In this document: piece by piece, positions 24,901 to 31,933 of the stretch
How positions within the stretch are numbered: the first letter of the stretch is position 1
How the letters are laid out: each line of letters opens with the position of its first letter
DNA from: JAFGNB01 sp050304135
GTDB lineage: Bacteria; Fibrobacterota; Chitinivibrionia; Chitinivibrionales; Chitinispirillaceae
DNA length: 64,000 nucleotides
Reading direction: 5' to 3'
NCBI GenBank assembly: GCA_050304135.1
Contig: JBNLDC010000002.1
Coordinates: 1-64,000, forward strand
Notes under the pieces: generated by a model
Told to the model about the DNA's origin: nothing
Database searches by the model: none
Seen by the model: the letters and a program-made list of their open reading frames with translations, nothing else
Translations under genes and position numbers: made by a program

Positions 24901-27480
24901 ACCAAACAGGCGCAGGCACATGAGTGCAGTATCAATGGCATGCGTGTATTCGCCCCTCACAACACATAACTGAACCCTGAGATGATAGACTGCGGCTTTG
25001 TCGATGTTCGAAGCTGCATGCTGCAGCAACTCAGAAATCCGTTGTCCGGCCTGTTCCATATTACCGGTCAGAAACTCGCACTCGGCCAACCTGGACTGAA
25101 TGGCAAATGTGAGTTCGTAACACCGCTTCCAACTGTCCGCGGCCAGGAGCGCTTCACCGGCGGCAAAATACTTCCGCGCCGAGGTGTAAGCCGCGGCCTT
25201 CCTGGCATGTTTACCGGCAATAAGGTTAAGTTCGGCGATCCGCTCACGCTCATCGATCCGGGAGATTAGTTCTGAGGCACGATTAAACTGGTTCACGATA
25301 TTGAAGATGTTCTCGTCAGTGTCCTCTGTCGTCATGCGCGACAACAGCAACCTGCCAATCCGCAGATGAGTAGTCGGCCGCTCGTCTTCCGGGATGAGCG
25401 TATAGGCAGCCTCCTGCACCCGGTCGTGAACAAATACGTAAGCATCATCAACACTGAAGATCTGCCCCGCACGCTCTGCTTCCCAAAGGGTTGCGTGCAG
25501 CGTCTCTCCGGATTGTCCGTACACTGTGCTCAGCGTGGAGATATTTGCAACGTTTCCCAGACAGGCGAACAGTTTCAGCGCTTCCAGTGTCTCCGCAGGC
25601 AGGCGAGCCAGTTTCCCGACCATCAGATCGACAACATTGTCGGTTAGGTGTTTGGCGTGAATGCGCGCCAGGTCCCAGGTCCAGCGTCGCGCGTTCATGT
25701 CGAAGACGAGCAGTTTTTCCTCGACCAATGAGGTCAGGAACTGGTTGACGAAGAAGGGATTGCCGCTGGTTTTCTCATATAGTAACTGAGACAAAGGAAG
25801 CGCATACTTCTGATCACAGTGAAGGGAATCAGCAACGAGACTGTTGACATCGCCAATGGCAAGGGGCGCAAGCACGATTTCACGCAACCCGGAACCGTGC
25901 TTGCGGATCGCATCGAGTATTCGCATCAGCGGATGTGTGGGACCGACTTCGTTGTCCCGGTAGGCGCCAATCAAAAGAAGATGGCGCACTTCCTGTGTGG
26001 TCACTAACTGTTCGATCAATTCAAGCGTGGACGCATCCAGCCATTGGAGATCGTCGAGAAAAAGGGCGAACGGATGCTCCGGCCTTGCAAACACTTTGAG
26101 GAACCGCAGCAACACCATTTTGAAACGGTTCAGCGCCTCCTGTGGAGGAAGCTCAGGCACCGGAGGCTGCCGGCCAATGATGAGTGCGACTTCGGGGATA
26201 AGGCTGGTGATGAGCTGTCCGTTTGAACCTAACGCCTGCTGAATCATCTCCCGCCACGTGATCACCTCGGCCTTGCTCATGGTGAGAATCCGGCGGATGA
26301 GCATTTGGAGAGCCTGCACCAGAGTGGCGTAGGGAATGTCGCGCTTGTACTGGTCGAACTTACCCGCTGCGAATAAGCCATGTGGTAGAACCAGCGCCTT
26401 GTGAAGTTCGTGGACTACAGCCGTCTTGCCGATGCCCGAATAGCCGGACACCAGTATAAGCTCCGGCGAACCACTCATAACCACCTGGTCGAAAGCCGCA
26501 AGCAGGGTATCAATCTCGGATTTTCTGCCGTAGAGCTTTTCCGGGATCAGCAACTGGTTGGGCACATCGTGGACGCCGAGCGGGAAAGAATTGATGCGGC
26601 CGATCGTCTCCCATTGCGTCAGGCACTTGTTGAGGTCGGCTTCGAGGCCCCCGGTGCACTGGTAGCGTTCCTCAGTAGTTTTGGCCAGGAGTTTCATGAC
26701 CATCTCAGAAAGCGGCTCGGGAAGGCCCGGGACTCGATGGCCTGGTGGTTCCGGCTGCCGGGCAATATGGCAGTGCACCCATTCCATCGCATCTCCGGCA
26801 GTAAACGGCAGCTCACCGGTGAGCATCTGGTAGAAGGTTACGCCCAACGCATACAGATCACTGCGGGAATCAATCGAACGGTTCATTCGGCCGGTCTGTT
26901 CAGGGGCCATGTAGGCCAGTGTGCCTGCAATGACTTCAGGCGGCTCCGGCATCTGCCGTTCTCGCGGCAGACGGGAGGCGATGCCCAGACCGGTAAGCCA
27001 GACGTGATTGTCTGCATCCAGCAGCACGTGTTCCGGCTTTATATCCTTGTGAACCAGTTCATGGCGGTGGATCTCGGCCAAGGCGGTGGTGATACCAATG
27101 GCAATCCGGAGGAACGGCAGAACATCCATTGGCGAACCGAGCATGGATGCCAAGGTTCGGTCGGGTCCCTGTTCGAGGATCATGAATACGCTGTCGTCGT
27201 AGCGCTCCAGCCCGAGCGGTCGGGCGATCAGCTTCGGATCCAGATCGCGGCAGAGTTCGTATTCGTGTTCCAGCCGATCCACGAGAAATGTCGTCGGACG
27301 CAAAGACGTGGGCGTTTTGCCCAGAACCGGCAGGTCGTCGGACGCACGGATAAATTGACAAAGAACTATATTGCCGTCGTCGCAGATAGGAGTGACTACA
27401 TGGTAGCCGGGAAATGTCATTCGGTTGGTCCCCGGCGCGAATTCACGTTGATCCTTCACACCGAATGGTACTTTATCCAT
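21919..27480 (-). CDS. Giant kinase-like/AAA/GAF/PAS/histidine-kinase fusion
   Basis: An 1853-residue signalling protein of the trifunctional Ser/Thr-kinase-ATPase-histidine-kinase class. Order: protein-kinase-like domain (~25-290: VHKDIKPEH, GTLAYMAPEQTGRMN), AAA/NACHT-like ATPase (~310-600: SGYSGIGKT Walker A, LFLDDLQW Walker B), a long helical TPR-like region (~650-1290), GAF (~1310-1470), PAS (~1480-1610; DITERKQAEEEI), HisKA with His1639 in SVSHDLRAPLRH, and ATPase (MVNLISNAIKF, GTGIGLANIRRI). The kinase DFG Asp is absent (LTGLGIAS), so phosphotransfer by that domain is doubtful. No membrane segment. First gene of an operon with a response regulator and a hybrid kinase. Confidence 0.93.
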   Translation of the reverse strand: MDKVPFGVKDQREFAPGTNRMTFPGYHVVTPICDDGNIVLCQFIRASDDLPVLGKTPTSLRPTTFLVDRLEHEYELCRDLDPKLIARPLGLERYDDSVFMILEQGPDRTLASMLGSPMDVLPFLRIAIGITTALAEIHRHELVHKDIKPEHVLLDADNHVWLTGLGIASRLPRERQMPEPPEVIAGTLAYMAPEQTGRMNRSIDSRSDLYALGVTFYQMLTGELPFTAGDAMEWVHCHIARQPEPPGHRVPGLPEPLSEMVMKLLAKTTEERYQCTGGLEADLNKCLTQWETIGRINSFPLGVHDVPNQLLIPEKLYGRKSEIDTLLAAFDQVVMSGSPELILVSGYSGIGKTAVVHELHKALVLPHGLFAAGKFDQYKRDIPYATLVQALQMLIRRILTMSKAEVITWREMIQQALGSNGQLITSLIPEVALIIGRQPPVPELPPQEALNRFKMVLLRFLKVFARPEHPFALFLDDLQWLDASTLELIEQLVTTQEVRHLLLIGAYRDNEVGPTHPLMRILDAIRKHGSGLREIVLAPLAIGDVNSLVADSLHCDQKYALPLSQLLYEKTSGNPFFVNQFLTSLVEEKLLVFDMNARRWTWDLARIHAKHLTDNVVDLMVGKLARLPAETLEALKLFACLGNVANISTLSTVYGQSGETLHATLWEAERAGQIFSVDDAYVFVHDRVQEAAYTLIPEDERPTTHLRIGRLLLSRMTTEDTDENIFNIVNQFNRASELISRIDERERIAELNLIAGKHARKAAAYTSARKYFAAGEALLAADSWKRCYELTFAIQSRLAECEFLTGNMEQAGQRISELLQHAASNIDKAAVYHLRVQLCVVRGEYTHAIDTALMCLRLFGIDFPVHPVWEQVLEEYEAVWRNLAGRRIETLIDQPLITDPELQAAMNMLSALLPPSYFADMNLFRQAVCRMVNISLLHGVSGPSAHGYSGLGVFLGPDFHRYHDGHRFAKLACDLVEKHGFVAHQAQINFSMGMVAFWTHPLANVIDLHRTAIRSATETGAVTFACYSMFHLVAALLLRNEPLDEVWRESQKCLAFVRKARYDDIADIIVGQQRFIATMQGQTATFSTFSDSQFDETQFEAQLTTDRMPTMVWFYWVLKMKARYHSGDFTEALEAADKAKSLMWAAAGQTPLLDYYCYSALAVMARHGHSSVNEQAERYDLLKAHQEQLHEWADIYPPTFGDKHALVSAEIARLENRVLDAMQLYEKAIASARENGFVENEALAYELAADFYQQRGFDKFARTYRVEAMACYGRWGAAGKVRQLKQRYPQLHEAHPLVSTGTLSTGNNNIDILAVVQAQQAISGEILLDNLLKTLMRIVLENAGARQGYLLLVRKEELTLAADARVENQNVVMKVHRAKGLPETLFPVSILNYVRRSRNRVLLEDAAGPNPYCTDPYFSLQHPRSVLCFPIVKQSGLIGLLYLENDLAPHVFTPDRLTVIEMIAAQAVIAIENALIYEALQANEVKYRRIVDTANEGIWQIDKDAVTSFVNSRMAEMLGYSPDEMNGKVVTAFMFEEDLPDNAEKMENCRKGIPELFERRLRRKDGKTVWVLASASPIFDDEHRFFGSFAMVSDITERKQAEEEIRKLNQQLENRVTERTAQLETANKELESFSYSVSHDLRAPLRHIDGFMDLLRKRTAASIDKESRHYMDRISGAARFMGTLIDDLLSFSRMGRKEMARQQVDFNTIVPEILKELSPDITGRNIHWHIADFPMTTGDRSLLRTVMVNLISNAIKFTRTREQAEIEIGYHLNDGELIMFVRDNGVGFDPAYADKLFGVFQRLHNVEEFEGTGIGLANIRRIISRHGGRVWAEGNVNQGATFSIALPLQEKGA

Positions 27481-27539
27481 AATGTACCCCTAGATGAAAC
27501 AAGGCTGAGTCTTCATCAGGCCCGTAGTGTAAAAAAAAA

Positions 27540-27690
27540 TGCAGCCTTTTTTTTCAACGTTCCCTTCGGTTCACAAAATGTCGCCGTGTCTGCTGATAAT
27601 GCGACGGACATTCGCCAGGCCGATGCCGGTCTCTTCGAATTCCTCAACTTTATGCAGCCGCTGGAAAATACACGGAAGTCGAAGCATCCA
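27540..27690 (-). pseudogene. Decayed copy of a histidine-kinase C-terminus
   Basis: Minus-strand translation reads RLHKVEEFEETGIGLANVRR then IISRHGDIL, a stop, TEGNVEKKG. It matches the last ~45 residues of the giant kinase (RLHNVEEFEGTGIGLANIRR, then IISRHGGRVWAEGNVNQG). A stop replaces part of the RVW segment and the end is degraded. At the DNA level, 27586-27670 and 22002-22088 are nearly identical. No start or upstream kinase core remains. Confidence 0.75.
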
Positions 27691-27693
27691 TAA

Positions 27694-27819
27694 GCAGTTG
27701 CCGGGGACACTTTGGTAGTTGAGGCTTTTTCCGAAGATGAAGTTTTCGCTATTGCGACATGGAAGAAACTGATCAGTAACGAAGTCAGGCAGGAGATCGC
27801 CATTACCCGCGGAAGGTAA
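27694..27819 (+). pseudogene. Short coding-like remnant, plus strand
   Basis: Between an in-frame stop at 27691 and TAA at 27817-27819 the plus strand reads AVAGDTLVVEAFSEDEVFAI then ATWKKLISNEVRQEIAITRG R, which looks like the C-terminal end of a protein. There is no start codon with a ribosome site. I do not recognise the family. It adjoins the decayed kinase copy in opposite orientation, so this spot seems to be a rearrangement scar. Confidence 0.3.
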
Positions 27820-28701
27820 AAGTTATTCATGATCAGCTCCTGACTATGCGGAATTAAAGGTGATCATCGCTCCGGTGGTATCGTTGCATCATGATCCATA
27901 AAGCAAATCCGCACGGCTGTCAGCATAGTACATGCCTAGCCGGCTGGCTGAAAGATAGTTATATGTTTTTCGGGAGCGGGTGTATGTATGAAAGATTCTT
28001 TGTATGCGCGGTATTTTCACCCAAGTTCCCGCTTTGACCCTCCGGTACTTCTCGGTGGTGACTCCGAAGGGTTGGAAGCGACACCGCTGTCTGCACAATA
28101 ACCGTCATAATTAAAACATAGGTGTTTCCAGGTAGCATTGTCAAAAATATTACTATTAAGCCGGCGGTTAAGTGAAATAGCGACAACACTTCTTCCTTTT
28201 CAATCTCTTCAGACTCTGCATTCACCATTTCAGGTACTTGTTTAACTGCAACGAAAACATATACTTAGAAGAATTGTGACCGTTAAAGTGCTTAGTGTGG
28301 TTTTCGTCAGTAGGATAATGTGATTGACTTAATTATACAAAAATGTATAATTAAATTGCACAAAAATGTATAGTTAAATTATTTGGCGTACAGTATCAGC
28401 AATCCAGGAAAACAGGCCGATCATCAATAACTCATTCACGGTGAGTACAGTGATCATCCAAAGTAGTAGTTACCTCTTCAACGTTAAAATGAAATTGGAT
28501 GGCGCCCGGACACCGAAGCGAAGCTCAGTAGTCTGCAATTCAGTAATGAAGGTGTGGATGCCGGACAAAGCAACTTCGGCATGACATGTAATGGTTAATG
28601 TAACGTTGTAGAATCGCTGTTTATGACCTTCATTGAGCTATACTGGAAGTTTGCTCGTGATTGCTATTTAGTGGAGTTTTTTTCAGGAAGAACACCGAAA
28701 A
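27820..28701. other. AT-rich intergenic region upstream of the sigma-54 activator
   Basis: About 880 bases without a convincing gene. A minus-strand frame at 27959-28228 has one hydrophobic stretch (LTAGLIVIFLTML) but no ribosome site. The operator-like repeat at 28331-28380 is the clearest signal. No sigma-54 or clear sigma-70 promoter was assigned ahead of 28702. Confidence 0.45.
28331..28380. promoter_or_regulatory. Operator-like palindrome with adjoining half-repeat
   Basis: AATTATAC, six bases (AAAAAT), GTATAATT form a perfect 8-bp inverted repeat at 28331-28352. The next 28 bases repeat the core as ACAAAAATGTATAGTTAAATT, so the unit ACAAAAATGTATA(A/G)TTAAATT occurs twice in tandem, about 24 bases apart. 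The layout suggests a regulator bound on the same face of the helix, about 320-370 bases upstream of the activator gene. Confidence 0.45.
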
Positions 28702-30087
28702 ATGAGTAACCCCCGTACTACAGCTCCGCATTTTCTTGTTGCGGAAGACGATCCCGATGTGCGTCAATTTGTCTCCGATGTTCTAATCGGAGAAGGGTGG
28801 GAGGTAACGGTGTATAATCCTTGTGTCCCGGATTCCGCACTTCTGAAAAAAATGTACAATGTGGTGATTCTTGATATCATCATGCCGGGCACCAGTGGAT
28901 TTGAACTACGTCGGGAAATCATCAAACACTCTCCCGATGCCCAGTTTATTGTAGTGACAGGATATCCTGATTGTAGTAATCACGAACGAGCTCTAAGTTG
29001 CGGTATTCATGCCTTTCTGATCAAACCGATTCTTGCGGATCAGATGCGGTTTACCGCCCGGAGTGCTTTGCAAAAGAATCTGCAGTATTATTCAAAGGTT
29101 ACTACTGACAAAAAAAGTGCTGATTCTACCTGTGGACTCATAGGTGGTTCTGTACATTTAAATCAGGTTCGTCGGTCTATAAAATTATTGGCACCATCCA
29201 CCATGCCGATATTGATAACCGGTGAATCCGGTACGGGAAAAGAGTGCGTTGCCCGGGCAATTCATGCAAATAGTCTGCGCGCTTCACAAAATTTTCTGAC
29301 GATCAATTGTGGCGCATTTTCTCCTGCACTGGTCGAATCGGAACTCTTTGGACATTCGCAGGGCGCTTTTACCGGAGCATCAAAGGTAAAACACGGCTAT
29401 TTTGAAGCGGCCAATGGTGGAACGCTGTTTCTTGATGAAATAGGAGAATTGCCTCTTGATTTACAGTGCAAATTTTTACGTATACTCGATAACGGCGAAT
29501 ATTTTCGTATGGGTGAGACAACACCACGCAAAGCTGATGTCAGGATCGTGAGTGCCACCAATCGCAATCTGCAGCAAATGGTCAATGCCGGCCGTTTTCG
29601 GAGTGATCTACTCTTCAGGCTTCGCGGTTCAATTGTTCACATGGTCCCTTTACGTGAACGCAAAGAGGATATTCCTATGTTAGTTCATAACTATTTAAAT
29701 CCAAAATATCGGATATCTTCGGCTGCAATCAACTTGCTTAAGGAGTACGATTGGCCCGGTAATGTACGCGAGTTGATAATGGTGCTCGGCACATTGGAGT
29801 CGTTTTCTCCATACGGCGAGATCGATGAACAGGTAGTACTGGAAACCCTTAGCCGAAATAATGACTCTGCAAACAGTCAAGTACTACAACCCTACAAGGA
29901 TGCAAAAAACGTTCTGTTACAAACCTTTGATAAAAAATATTTTACAACCCTGCTGCACCAGTCCCATGGAAACCTGTCGCATTCGGCCGAACGTGCCGAC
30001 ATGGATCGTAAACACCTTCGGGAGAAACTGAAACAACTGGGATTGTATTCCGGGATCCTAAAAGAGGAAACTGTTTCCGCCCAGTAA
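28702..30087 (+). CDS. Sigma-54-dependent response regulator, NtrC family
   Basis: A 461-residue activator. Receiver at ~10-125 with intact residues (acidic pair at 15-17, Asp58 in VVILDIIMPG, Lys in FLIKPI). AAA+ domain at ~145-365: GESGTGKE Walker A, GAFTGAS loop that contacts sigma-54, LDEIGELPLD Walker B, and YDWPGNVRELI sensor 2. A Fis-type helix-turn-helix follows at ~415-450 (GNLSHSAERADMDRKHLREK). It should hydrolyse ATP to open sigma-54 holoenzyme promoters when phosphorylated. The partner kinase is not adjacent. A -24/-12-like element upstream of the pseudo-receiver gene makes the downstream chemotaxis-like genes likely targets. The gene is followed by a good terminator. Confidence 0.93.
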   Translation: MSNPRTTAPHFLVAEDDPDVRQFVSDVLIGEGWEVTVYNPCVPDSALLKKMYNVVILDIIMPGTSGFELRREIIKHSPDAQFIVVTGYPDCSNHERALSCGIHAFLIKPILADQMRFTARSALQKNLQYYSKVTTDKKSADSTCGLIGGSVHLNQVRRSIKLLAPSTMPILITGESGTGKECVARAIHANSLRASQNFLTINCGAFSPALVESELFGHSQGAFTGASKVKHGYFEAANGGTLFLDEIGELPLDLQCKFLRILDNGEYFRMGETTPRKADVRIVSATNRNLQQMVNAGRFRSDLLFRLRGSIVHMVPLRERKEDIPMLVHNYLNPKYRISSAAINLLKEYDWPGNVRELIMVLGTLESFSPYGEIDEQVVLETLSRNNDSANSQVLQPYKDAKNVLLQTFDKKYFTTLLHQSHGNLSHSAERADMDRKHLREKLKQLGLYSGILKEETVSAQ

Positions 30088-30091
30088 ACAA

Positions 30092-30117
30092 CTCCGCCCA
30101 TAGGGCGGAGCTTTATC
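30092..30117 (+). terminator. Rho-independent terminator after the sigma-54 activator
   Basis: CTCCGCCC (30092-30099), loop ATA, GGGCGGAG (30103-30110), then CTTTATC. A perfect 8-bp GC-rich stem 5 bases after the stop codon. Confidence 0.65.
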
Positions 30118-30449
30118 AGACAGGTAAAATCCGTATGAAACAGCGGTAAAGCAATAGTGCCGTGCACTGGATACTACACGCTGCAGGAACAGACATGACA
30201 AAGAAGCAACGTAGTTGCTGAAACGTTTCCCAAGACCCCTCGCGCACAGCACGAGGTCCCTCCTCATTCGTTGCATATTCAAACTAATGCTCGCTATTGG
30301 AATCCCTGTAAGGGTAACGGAATCACGACAACTTAAAGGTCTTGAATTGAGTTGAATTCTCCTCAGGATTGACATTTTCGCCCCCAAATTCCCGAGGGAT
30401 GACTTTACTCAATCCATATAGATAGCAGTACTTATATATCTATATTGTT

Positions 30450-30579
30450 TAGTTCCTGTTCAGAATTGGCCATTTCCGGACACTGAGGCTCTCGAAGTGA
30501 CCGAGTTTCCCGTTAAAATGTGTCATTAGAGCCTCAATGACCGTTATAGAATAAACTATTCAATTCTGAACAGGAACTA
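30450..30579. mobile_element. MITE-like 130-bp element with 17-bp terminal inverted repeats
   Basis: GTTCCTGTTCAGAATTG (30452-30468) is repeated in perfect inverted form as CAATTCTGAACAGGAAC (30561-30577). Each end is flanked by TA, as expected from insertion at a TA dinucleotide. Inside, CACTGAGGCTCT (30481-30492) and AGAGCCTCAATG (30528-30539) form a second inverted pair with one mismatch, so the whole unit folds into a long hairpin. It codes for no protein of note. A diverged partial relative lies at 51678-51739. Confidence 0.6.
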
Positions 30580-30827
30580 TTTAGTGTTATTCATTGATCG
30601 CGGTTAAAAGATTAGGCCGTTACATTTTTGTTCGAAGTGGGGTATTTACCCCTCACCAGCTGTTTTATCAACCCAACTTATAGTACATGAATAAGTTACC
30701 TTCAATCAAGTGCTGATGGTAATGGAGAGAATATCCCCCATTTATACCTCCGTTCCAGTGACCTACCAAATTGGAATAACCTGTGTAACACATTGATATT
30801 GTGATGGTTATTAATATGATCTCAAGG

Positions 30828-30843
30828 TGGCATGGTTATTGTT
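30828..30843 (+). promoter_or_regulatory. Sigma-54-like -24/-12 promoter element
   Basis: TGGCAT, five bases, TTGTT matches the TGGCAC-N5-TTGCW consensus with correct spacing. The invariant GG is present, but the -12 GC reads GT. The element lies about 50 bases before the ATG of the pseudo-receiver gene and downstream of a sigma-54 activator gene. Confidence 0.5.
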
Positions 30844-30894
30844 GATTTTCAGTTCCATACAATACAATCTGAATAAAAAGGATACTGTCACCCC

Positions 30895-31395
30895 ATGAAA
30901 AAGAAACTTCTTGTCATCGATGACTCTGCATTTGATAGAGAGGTACTAAAAAAGGTTTTTTCCCGGTTTTATTCTATCAGGTTTGCCCTTTCGGAAAACT
31001 TGTGTTACCAGCGGTGCTGTATCTGCAATCCGGATGTCGTTTATTATGAACTGAGAACAGCTCAGGCAGATTTGTTGGAAAAGGTTTGTACCGGAGTTGC
31101 CGATTACCATCCTTCGACTCCGCTTATTATCACCGCATCGGAAAACAACGCATCCATAGAACGGTTAGCCCGTATCCACGGGGTATTCTACTACTTGATC
31201 AGACCGTTTAATTTTTTGGAATTGTGGGATGTTTTCGATGCCGCATTTGACCATGCAGCCCGGACAGTACGCTCTTTCGGTCAGTATCGGGATTCATGTT
31301 CCGTATCTCCGGAAAAGGTTTTCATTACAGGTGAAACTACTATTCAAAGTACTGAACAACCTCAATTTTCATCACGGAGGTACCGTTATGTGTGA
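30895..31395 (+). CDS. Degenerate receiver domain protein (phospho-acceptor Asp replaced by Glu)
   Basis: A 166-residue protein whose first ~125 residues are a CheY-like receiver. The acidic pair Asp9/Asp10 in VIDDSAFD and Thr80 in IITAS are kept, but the phospho-acceptor position is Glu52 (VVYYELR, usually LLDL), and the conserved Lys is Arg103 (LIRPF). Glu at that place often mimics the phosphorylated state, so the protein may be constitutively active or a docking module. The ~40-residue tail is Ser/Thr-rich. Its last 8 bases overlap the CheW start, so the two are translationally coupled. It heads the chemotaxis-like group and has a sigma-54-like promoter upstream. Confidence 0.82.
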   Translation: MKKKLLVIDDSAFDREVLKKVFSRFYSIRFALSENLCYQRCCICNPDVVYYELRTAQADLLEKVCTGVADYHPSTPLIITASENNASIERLARIHGVFYYLIRPFNFLELWDVFDAAFDHAARTVRSFGQYRDSCSVSPEKVFITGETTIQSTEQPQFSSRRYRYV

Positions 31396-31903
31396 ATCCC
31401 CGACAAGTGCCGTCGAAGAATCGGTCGGAAAAAAACTGGCCGGCAAGTATCTCACCTTCAGGCTTGATAAAGAGGAGTACGGGATCGAAATACTCAAGGT
31501 GCAGGAAATAATATTGATGCAGCAGATTACCAGAATTCCAAAGTTACCGGGCTTCATCAGAGGGGTGATCAATCTGCGCGGTAATGTGGTTCCGGTAATT
31601 GCACTTCGAGATAAATTCGCCATGAAGTCGCTTGAGGATACCGAAAAAACCTGTATTATCGTAGTAAGAATCGGTTTGAATGGTCAGGCAACTACCATGG
31701 GTATCATCATCGATGAGGTACGGGAAGTGCTCGATATAAAAGAGGACCAGATACAACAGACTCCATCGTTTGGTACTGCTGGCAAAAACGATTTCATTAT
31801 GGGTATCAGTAATGTCGGGCAGGAGGTGAAAATGCTTCTCGACATCAGGATGGTACTCACCGATGGTAAAATGGTCGATAGCGCACAACTAAACAGACAA
31901 TAG
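31388..31903 (+). CDS. cheW: Chemotaxis coupling protein CheW
   Basis: A 171-residue CheW, which bridges chemoreceptors to the CheA kinase in the polar array. The start ATG at 31388 has ACGGAGGT 7 bases upstream; a longer open frame reaches back inside the preceding gene but is unnecessary. Typical strands are seen: YLTFRLDKEEYGIEILKVQEI, ITRIPKLPGFIRGVINLRGNVVPVI (usual LPxFIxGVINLRG motif), GIIIDEVREVLDI and GISNVGQEVKMLLDI. It overlaps the pseudo-receiver gene and is followed by a chemoreceptor gene 30 bases on. Confidence 0.94.
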   Translation: MCESPTSAVEESVGKKLAGKYLTFRLDKEEYGIEILKVQEIILMQQITRIPKLPGFIRGVINLRGNVVPVIALRDKFAMKSLEDTEKTCIIVVRIGLNGQATTMGIIIDEVREVLDIKEDQIQQTPSFGTAGKNDFIMGISNVGQEVKMLLDIRMVLTDGKMVDSAQLNRQ

Positions 31904-31933
31904 TCACGTACCATTTTTTCAGGGAGGCTTAAA

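Larger units (their letters stand above)
30118..30894. other. Intergenic region with MITE-like element and sigma-54-like promoter
   Basis: Apart from the inverted-repeat element at 30450-30579 and the -24/-12 element at 30828-30843, I see no gene. Open frames here lack ribosome sites and family character. Confidence 0.5.

Noticed and set aside
26401..27693. 430-residue plus-strand frame opposite the kinase-like domain
   Set aside because: Antisense to a well-supported gene and rich in His/Arg/Gln of shadow type; no start signal.
27959..28228. 89-residue minus-strand frame with one hydrophobic stretch
   Set aside because: No ribosome site and the second half is not protein-like; left as intergenic.
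30118..30449. Possible tRNA or small RNA after the sigma-54 activator
   Set aside because: I looked for the TTCGANNCC loop and acceptor pairing and found none; only a terminator and the MITE-like element are supported.
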